64,000 nucleotides of DNA, taken from the NCBI RefSeq assembly GCF_947507565.1, contig NC_089175.1:7181733-7245732 (forward strand). The letters run 5' to 3'. This stretch comes from Oscarella lobularis (Eukaryota > Porifera > Homoscleromorpha > Homosclerophorida > Oscarellidae). Shown in pieces: positions 57,155 to 64,000 of the stretch (the stretch's first letter is position 1; each line of letters opens with the position of its first letter). Below the pieces are notes generated by a model that was not told the origin of the DNA, did not search any database, and saw nothing but the letters and a program-made list of their open reading frames with translations. Position numbers and translations under genes: made by a program.

Positions 57155-58510
57155 AATGCGGCTACAAAACAAAAATAAGCAGTTCAGATCAAATGCAAAG
57201 AACCTGAACGGAAACGAGAAATCTTTTGCGCTCTCTTGGCAAATCATTAAATAGCTTGACGTAATTGAGTGCCCAAGACGTTGTAAAACGTTTCTCCTCT
57301 AAAAGAGAATCCCAGCTTGGCAATATTCGCTGTGGATTTATATCTAATGACACTAGAGAGCAATCTAGTTTTAGACTTACATCTTATCTATGGATGTACC
57401 ACATTACCCAGTTTGAACGTTTCGTTTTGTTAGGGGTTTGTTTCAAGCGATTTGTTTCCGGCTCTCTTCCGCCCGTAGCGATGATGACAGGTTAGAATGA
57501 ATTCCAATAATCGTCCTAGAAGTCAATAATTAATTAATTAATTTGCTCTCATAAAAATGACAAAAAGTCTCACTACTTACGATTACGCCGAAAGCTGAAG
57601 CCGTTTTTCGTTTATTCAAGGAACAATACCGGGTACAATAGCCGAATGATCTCTTTCGTGGGAGAAATTGCATCCATCATGAGCATGGCATCAGTGAGAA
57701 ACGTTCCCCTATGGTAAAGAAATCTCGTTAATGATCTCGCCGATTTCCAACTAAACGCGCTAGATCTACTCTACTTTGCTAGTATAACAACCCAGCGCGG
57801 AAAAAACAGTTGGTGCGAGTCAAAATTCCAAAAGAAAAACGCGAATTGATTCGGGGAGCACAAAGCGTACCTGTTCGATCTTTTCACGGCTTCTCTTCGA
57901 GGTTGAGCGTGAATTTTCGATCCAACGGCGCTTCGTAGTTGTCGATCGCTGCAAAAAAACGAGGCGAATGTGATGGGCGACCTCTGTTCGCCTTTTTCAC
58001 TGCGAAAAACGGGCACCTGATAGCTCATACGCTTACCGACGCCTATTTTGCATTCATTAATGGCTCCCACGCTGTTGTTGTAGCCGAAATACGCCGTTTT
58101 CTTCTTCTACGCGACGTTCTTCTTCGATCACGTGCTCGTGCTCGCGCTCCCTTATGTCCCGTTCGACGTTCCAGCGAAAGAGCCGATATTCAATAATCTA
58201 CGCGAAACGTAAGACCGCGAGGCATCTTCCGCCATCTTCGAACTTGACGCCGGAAATCTTGCATCATTTCATTGCAAAGAATAGAATTGCTGACTAAAAT
58301 CATGATGGAATAGGGCCAGCCTAGAATTACAATGAGACTAAATAAAATTTTCAAATAAGTTTATCTGATTATGATGACGTCAACGTTTGCTGACCCTCGC
58401 GTCCATGGCAACGCAATTGCCAAATTTCTCTCTTCATTATAGATGAATAGAACAAGAGCCCAACGCTGATTGGCTGTCTGCGTTCCGCATATGTTTATCC
58501 ATCTCGTGAG
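57155..58510. other. Unassigned spacer with a tentative small minus-strand gene
   Basis: On the minus strand an ATG near 58,043 can be spliced through two introns (exons near 58,043, 57,954-57,873 and 57,716-57,610) into about 63 residues ending LLYPVLFLE. The splice sites are good but I know no family, and other frames are possible. The rest shows nothing. Confidence 0.25.
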
Positions 58511-58512
58511 TC

Positions 58513-58548
58513 GTGACGTCATTAGGAGTCCCCAAACGTTCCCCCGAA
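58513..58548 (+). promoter_or_regulatory. Conserved promoter block of CARD-Kelch gene 3
   Basis: TGACGTCA (58,513-58,521 region), GAGTCCCCAAACG and TTCCCCCGAA (58,539-58,548), 65 bases before the ATG. Confidence 0.55.
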
Positions 58549-58613
58549 CCATTTGTTCTTCTCTCTCGCGATATCGCATTGTTTTTGTTCGATCGTACTC
58601 CAGCTCTCGAAGA

Positions 58614-59978
58614 ATGGATGAAAGATGGAAAACGTTCGTGTTTCCAATTCTTCCCGATCTCATTGAAATTCTCTCGCCTCTCGCTCTACTCACTCGTCTT
58701 CTCGCCGTCGCTCTCATCACTGCACAAGAGTTTGAGAGGCTCTCTCTTGATTCGATTGATGACGAGAAGAGATCGCGACAACTTCTCGTTTCGATTTTAC
58801 CGAAAAAAGGACCCAATTCGTTTGATCGATTTTTGAGCGTTTTGAAGGAGACCGAAGGACAGGAACACGTCGTAAAGAAACTACTGGGAGAAGAAGAGAA
58901 ACGCGAACAAAAACGTAAGGTTCAAGGAAAAAGGGAGATAAATTAAAATCAATTATATACATTTTATTCAAAGGTGAGAAAGAGATCAGGAAATTAAAAA
59001 GGGAATTAGAGAAAAAGGAGGAAGAGAAAGAAGAAGCAAAAAACGAATTGAAGGCTGAGAGACAAGAGAAAAACAAGGAAAGAGTGACGAACATCGGTCT
59101 GAGAACTAAGGTGGGCGTGTCTAAAACACTTCTGAATTTTCGGTTTTGTAGTCGAAAACATTTAGTTTTCAATGGGAAGTCCAAGTCTCAAATGGGAGAC
59201 AAACATACCAAACATGCCACTCATTGATTATTGTGAGCCATGTGGACGTGTGGCTGAAATCAATGGAATGCTACATGTTGGATGGATTGATAGAATGTTT
59301 CAGTTTAAGAAGGGAGCGTGGGAGGGAGAGGAGCATCATCTGCCGGGGATTCGAGGCATAAGGAGTGTCTTTGAATGTGAAGGGAAAGGATATGTCATGG
59401 ATATCAATGAGGAGTATCGATGCAAGAGTATTTATGAATGGACAAGTGAAACGAGAGATTTGGAATTATTAACTAAAATACCAGATGAATATCAACTCAA
59501 ATGGAGATCAGAAATTGGATACAATGGGAACATTTATCTTGTGGGAGGGGAGTGGAGTGATCGAGTTGATTGTTTTGATATTAATAAGGGAGAATGGGAA
59601 CCAATAAAGAAAATGGAGAATAAACAGACTGCGTGTTCATTGGCTGTGATTGATGATAAAATGTTTGCTGGAGGAGGGGGAGGAGCGGGGAATTCAGTTG
59701 AATGTTTCTCAATGGAGAAACAAGACTGGATTGATATCAAACCAACCACAAAGGAATGCTATGAATTGTCATCATGGAATGGGAAACTCGTCGCAACAGG
59801 AGGAGGAGGATGGAGCAATTGTGTTGAAATGTATGATGAATTGTCTGGGGATTGGCTTCCATTGCCATCAATGAATAAGGGACGACACTTGCATGGTGCA
59901 TGTACAACAAAAAACAATCAATTGATTGTAGTGGGGGGATGGGGTGCAAAGAACTCAGTTGAATGTTTAAAAATGTAA
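58614..59978 (+). CDS. CARD-coiled coil-Kelch protein 3
   Basis: Three exons (58,614-58,914; 58,974-59,110; 59,166-59,978) give about 416 residues. CARD: ILSPLALLTRLLAVALITA, RQLLVSILPKKGPNSFDRFL, EGQEHVVKKLLG. The linker is seven residues longer than in gene 2 and is almost entirely charged (Glu/Lys). The Kelch part has IYLVGGEW, FAGGGGG, LVATGGGG and LIVVGGWG. Differences from gene 2 cluster in short loops between Kelch strands (for example after GRW/GRH and GGG), while the strands are nearly identical. Confidence 0.9.
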
Positions 59979-60560
59979 ATGTGTTTATGGGTCCCAATAA
60001 AAATTCGTGTTTTGTGTTGATCGCTCACCGTTTACTTTTCTTTAAAACGATAAAAACGAGTCAAAGAATCGAGCAATGCCTCAGATTAATTTCTCATGTT
60101 CTTTGCACAGTTTGAGAAAAGTAAAAATATTAAAAAAGCTGTAAACTGTTTTTGTGTCAGTTGCTCACCATTCAGTTCTTCTTAACGATAAAAATGAAGC
60201 AAACATTCCAGCGACGCTTCAGATAAAATTCAGATTTCAGTTTCCGAAAAATGAAAATTCCCCGGACGAGGAGAAATTCGAAATCTGAGAACACGTTGAC
60301 TGAATGCCCGTCGCATGCTTATACCAACGGAATACTCACGGTTTTCCGTCTTCTCAACGTCACAATCTTAGAGAAAGTTTCCAAACGAAGCGATTTTTTA
60401 ACATTTCGTTGTCTATTCGAGTCCATTTGACCTACAGAAGATGAGAGCAGCTTCAGATAATCCTCATACAAAACGAGAAAGGCTCAAACGAGCGTATTTT
60501 ACCTTCTAAGCGGTCGGACAACGCGCAACAGCTGCATCGTTTCTGCGCGGGAATGCGCGC
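59979..60560. repeat. Duplicated 3' flank of CARD-Kelch genes, copy 2
   Basis: Nearly identical to 53,592-54,170. The similarity stops near 60,575, just before the MRPL17 pseudogene. Confidence 0.85.
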
Positions 60561-60706
60561 GCTACGAAGAAACGAATCTTAGTGAAGAGCCAATAATAGA
60601 ATGTACTCTATATTATCACGTGAATGAAGCAAAGACGAAGACTTCGAAAACGCGAGAGCAACGAGTTCTCTGCACAAGTTAGTTTTTCGTTATCCGGGAA
60701 TGCAGC

Positions 60707-61100
60707 ATGAGGCACGACTACAACTTTCTCGCTTGAGCCGCAGTTCCAAGTTTCGGTAAGCGATGGTGAATCTAACGGCATCTCTAGTGTAGTACTAACG
60801 CATATACTGGGCAAAAGCCATGGGTGACTGGGATGGACATTTGACGTCACACGGAGGCGCATTTTGACGTAATCCTTAGATGCTTTGCTTCCACAAATTG
60901 TATAGCTCGCATAGAGGACAACTGGTGTATCAGGGTATCAAAAAATCACGATTCCTAATAAAAACGAGCTAATCAAAATAATTTTCAGGAACACTTTTCT
61001 TTTGGAAAAATTCTTTGGTGCACTAACAGTAAAATATGAATTTTGACCCGGCGCGTATACGTTATTGTTACACATATCCAATGGTAAAGGAGATGAAGCC
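60707..61100 (+). pseudogene. MRPL17 pseudogene 1 (unprocessed)
   Basis: Begins MRHDYNFLA and meets a stop at codon 10 (60,734-60,736). It aligns with all three MRPL17 exons and both introns, with many substitutions. It breaks off at 61,100 and continues into a piece of the CARD-Kelch 3' flank (about 61,115-61,235). Confidence 0.85.
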
Positions 61101-61188
61101 ACAATGGCCACAACGTCGAAGTTGTCTATTCGAGTCCATTTGACCTACACAGGATGAGAGCAGCTTTAAAATATCCTCATACAAAACG

Positions 61189-61584
61189 ATGAAGACCCAA
61201 ACGAGCGTATTTTACCTTCTAGCAGTTGGACAACGCAACAGCTGCATCGACTTCGTCTCTCTACGTTCGAATCAGTTAGTTGAGACGATAATTGAACGAA
61301 TCGACTCCGACTATGAGTCGTGCTATTCGAATAACAACTCCACTGGGCCAGCCAGTGCGGCAGTACTCAGCGTAAAAGAGAAGATTTGTGTCTGCCTAGC
61401 GCGCGACGAAGTGTGTGACGTCACATTGAAAACATTCGCTGCTACACAAGATCTCGGACTTTTTGACGAACCAATCACATCGAAGGAAAGATGGCTTGGG
61501 ATTATTTTCTATCTGAAAGCCAATCTTCCGTCAGGCGATCGAGGTAGAACAAAGCCTTGTGACGTAATTACAATTTCATATTGA
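61189..61584 (+). CDS. Uncharacterised open frame between MRPL17 pseudogenes
   Basis: 131 codons. The first about 23 codons lie in copied CARD-Kelch flank and are probably not native, so the true start is uncertain. The body reads like protein (LVETIIERID, VKEKICVCLARDEVC, ERWLGIIFYLKANLPSG). It may splice at about 61,544 to an exon near 61,603 coding VINFLLEIIEIINYLSGG and a stop. I do not recognise it. It may be a fragment of a gene carried in by duplication. Confidence 0.3.
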   Translation: MKTQTSVFYLLAVGQRNSCIDFVSLRSNQLVETIIERIDSDYESCYSNNNSTGPASAAVLSVKEKICVCLARDEVCDVTLKTFAATQDLGLFDEPITSKERWLGIIFYLKANLPSGDRGRTKPCDVITISY

Positions 61585-61769
61585 TTTATAATTTAAGCTC
61601 AGTGATCAATTTTCTTCTTGAGATTATCGAGATCATCAATTATTTATCCGGAGGGAAAAGGGCTAAGCTATAGAGATTTAATTAAGAGACTGAATGTGAT
61701 GCAAATACCGTATGAGATAATGTATAAAGTGTTTCTTGCGTGAATTTAAATTGTCTAGGTTCCTACTTT

Positions 61770-62137
61770 GGGTAAGACGTTTTACGTCACCCGGAAGCGA
61801 GTTCTGACGTAAACATTGTTATATCATTCAAAAGCTTGCGCCATGGACGCCAACTGGTGGATCAGGGTATCGAAAAATCACGATTCTCAATAAAAATGAA
61901 ATAATTAATATAATTTTCAGAACGATTTCATCATGGACAAACTCTTCGATCAACTGACGGAAAGATATGAGTCTCGAGTTACTCATACCCAATCGAAAAG
62001 GCTCCAATGGCAATAATCGAATATATCAAGAACCCTCAACCGTCTCTCGTACCAGCCAAAGACGGAGACGCCCACAAAGCAAGAGAGAGATCGCGAAGAA
62101 TACCTAAAGAAGGAACGCCAGTATTAAGATCAATAAA
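61770..62137 (+). pseudogene. MRPL17 pseudogene 2 (unprocessed, 3' part)
   Basis: Starts at the intron 1 donor of MRPL17 (GTAAGACGTTTTACGTCACC), then carries pieces of exon 2, intron 2 and most of exon 3 (YIKNPQPSLVPA near 62,022). Exon 1 is absent, part of exon 2 and part of the PGGYTRVL region are deleted, and the frame is shifted. It lies just upstream of CARD-Kelch gene 4, as MRPL17 does for gene 2. Confidence 0.88.
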
Positions 62138-62250
62138 ATATCGTATTATGATGACTCTATTGCTGACCACGCCTACTTTTGTTACCCATGCGATCATCAC
62201 GTGACGCTCGGTTTTGAGTGCCCCAGACTGGCGCTTGTTTATTCATCTCG

Positions 62251-62288
62251 TGACGTCATTACGACGAGTCCCCAAACGTTCCCCCGAA
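62251..62288 (+). promoter_or_regulatory. Conserved promoter block of CARD-Kelch gene 4
   Basis: TGACGTCA at 62,251-62,258, GAGTCCCCAAACG and TTCCCCCGAA at 62,279-62,288, 45 bases before the ATG. Confidence 0.55.
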
Positions 62289-62333
62289 CCTTTCGTTCAC
62301 ATCGCTCGCGATCTTGCTTTTACTCTCTTTGAA

Positions 62334-63681
62334 ATGGATCAAAGATGGAAAACCTGTGTGCATCCCATTCTTTCCGCTCTCGTGGAAATTCTCATTCCTC
62401 TTTCTCTGATCGATCGTCTTCTCGAAGTCAAACTCATAACAATTCCAGAATATGAGAGGCTCTCTCATGATTCGATTGATGACGAGAAAAGATCGCGGCA
62501 GCTTCTCGTTTCGATTTTACCAAGAAAAGGACCCGATTCGTTTGATCGACTTTTGAACGTTTTGAAGGAAACCAAAGGACAGGAACACGTTGCAAGAAAA
62601 CTACTTGGAGAAGAAGAGAAACGCGAGCAAAAACGTAAAGTTGAATAGAAATAAGAGAAAAATTGAATTAAATAATTATTTACGTATTCTATTCAAGGTG
62701 AAAAAGAGATTAGAGTATTGAAAAGAGAATTAAAATTAGAAAAACAGAAAAAAAAAGAGAAGGAAAACGAATTGAAGAAAGAGAAAGTGACGAACATCGG
62801 TCTGAGAACAAAGGTGGGCGTGTCTATAAAAGAAAAGTTGATTTTTACTTTTTGTAATGGAAAACATTTAGTTTTCAATGGGAAGTCCAAGTCTTAAATG
62901 GGAGACAAACATACCAAACATTGATTATTGTCGGCCATATGGACGTGTGGCTGAAATCAATGGAATGCTACATGTTGGTTGGGACGATAGAATGTTTCAG
63001 TTTAAGGAGGGAGCGTGGGAGGGAGAGAAGCATCATCTGCCGGGGATTCGAGACATATGGAGGGTCTTTGAATGTGAAGGGAAAGGATATGTCATGGATA
63101 TCAATGACAGGGGTCAATGTTGGAGTATTTATGAATGGGAAAGCGAAACGAGAAATTTGGAATTATTACCTAAAATACAAGATGAATATCAACTCGTAGG
63201 GAGATCAGCAATTGGACACAATGGGAACATTTATCTTGTGGGAGGGGCGTGGAGTGATCGAGTTGATTGTTTTGATATTAATAAGGGAGAATGAGAACCA
63301 AGAAAGAAAATGAAGAATAAACGGTTTGAATGTTCTTTGGCTGTGATTGATGATAAAATGTTTGTTGGAGGAGGGAGATGGGCGGCGAATTCAGTTGAAT
63401 GTTTCTCAATGGAGAAACAGGACTGGATTGATATCAAACCAACTACAAAGGAATTGTGTCAATTGTCATCATGGAATGGGAAACTCGTCGCAACAGGAGG
63501 ATGGGAAAGGGGAGGTAGCAATTGTGTTGAAATGTATGATGAATTGTCAGAGGATTGGCTTCCATTGCCATCAATGAATAAGGGACGACACTTGCATGGT
63601 GCATGTACAACAAAAGACAATCAATTGATTGTAGTGGGGGGATTCGGTGCAGGGAACTCAGTTGAATGTTTGAAAATGTAA
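62334..63681 (+). pseudogene. CARD-coiled coil-Kelch gene 4, with premature stop
   Basis: Same exon plan as gene 2 (62,334-62,634; 62,698-62,813; 62,872 on). The CARD, linker and first half of the Kelch region are intact, but a TGG tryptophan codon (conserved as EWEP in the other copies) is TGA at 63,292-63,294. The remaining Kelch frame is open to 63,681 and ends LIVVGGFGAGNSVECLKM. As written it would give a 279-residue protein with CARD, coiled coil and a half propeller. It could be a pseudogene, a polymorphic null allele or a dominant-negative short form. Confidence 0.85.
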
Positions 63682-64000
63682 ATGTGTTTATGGGTTTCAA
63701 TAAAAATTCGTGTTTTGTGTTGATCGCTCACCGTTTACTTTTCTTTAAAACGATAAAAACGAGTCAAAGAATCGAGCAATGCCTCACATTAATTTCTCAT
63801 GTTCTCTGCAAAGTTTGAGAAAAGTAAAAATATTAAAAAGTTGTAAACTGTTGTGTTTTTGTGTCAGTTGCTCACCATTCAGTTCTTCTTAACGATAAAA
63901 ATGAAGCAAATATTCCAGGGACGCTTCACATGAAATTCAGATTTCAGTTTTCGAAAAATGAAAATTCCCCGGACGAGGAGAAATTCGAAATCTGAGAACA
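63682..64000. repeat. Duplicated 3' flank of CARD-Kelch genes, copy 3 (cut by window end)
   Basis: Nearly identical to the first 320 bases of the flanks after genes 2 and 3. The unit probably continues beyond the window. Confidence 0.85.

Overview
This window looks like the genome of an early-branching animal, most likely a sponge. The reasons are clear metazoan genes (Ig-type receptor tyrosine kinases, DAPK, Rap1, calsequestrin, CARD and Kelch proteins), very short introns (mostly 45-70 bases) with GT/AG ends, and compact spacing. The species is inferred; nothing in the window names it. All gene models were spliced by eye.

Region 1 (1-31,000) is a tandem array of receptor/secreted-protein cassettes. 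Four full minus-strand receptor tyrosine kinase (RTK) genes (3,812-5,923; 10,687-12,672; 15,030-17,033; 25,537-27,656) and the 5' end of a fifth at the left edge alternate with plus-strand genes for an unrecognised family of small secreted cysteine-rich proteins (2,024; 8,954; 20,422; 24,622; a one-exon relic at 14,824). Each secreted gene runs tail-to-tail into a receptor gene and lies head-to-head with the receptor to its left. A separate gene at 22,345-23,436 encodes a secreted protein with two Ig-like domains. Dead receptor pieces lie at 7,216, 21,425 and 29,825. Fragments of the neighbouring OXSM gene sit in two array spacers (6,900 and 18,375), so the array probably grew by duplications that once included OXSM.

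Region 2 (31,000-51,992) holds ordinary single-copy genes: OXSM (mitochondrial 3-oxoacyl-ACP synthase), a DAPK-type kinase, RAP1, calsequestrin, RPS25 and MRPL17 (the last two head-to-head). It also holds the first member of a CARD-coiled coil-Kelch gene family and relics of others. A 560-base hairpin-rich repeat occurs as two inverted copies, at 34.8 and 56.6 kb.

Region 3 (51,993-64,000) is a recent expansion of the CARD-coiled coil-Kelch family (52,238; 58,614; 62,334). Duplicated 3' flanks and two unprocessed MRPL17 pseudogenes show the duplicated unit was the MRPL17 tail plus a CARD-Kelch gene. The fourth copy carries a premature stop. All four share a proximal promoter block with a TTC-N4-GAA palindrome.

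Taken together, the window has two lineage-expanded recognition/signalling families side by side: a possible ligand-receptor (or allorecognition/immune) array, and a CARD-Kelch family with the architecture of an intracellular sensor or adaptor. Both functional readings are inference.
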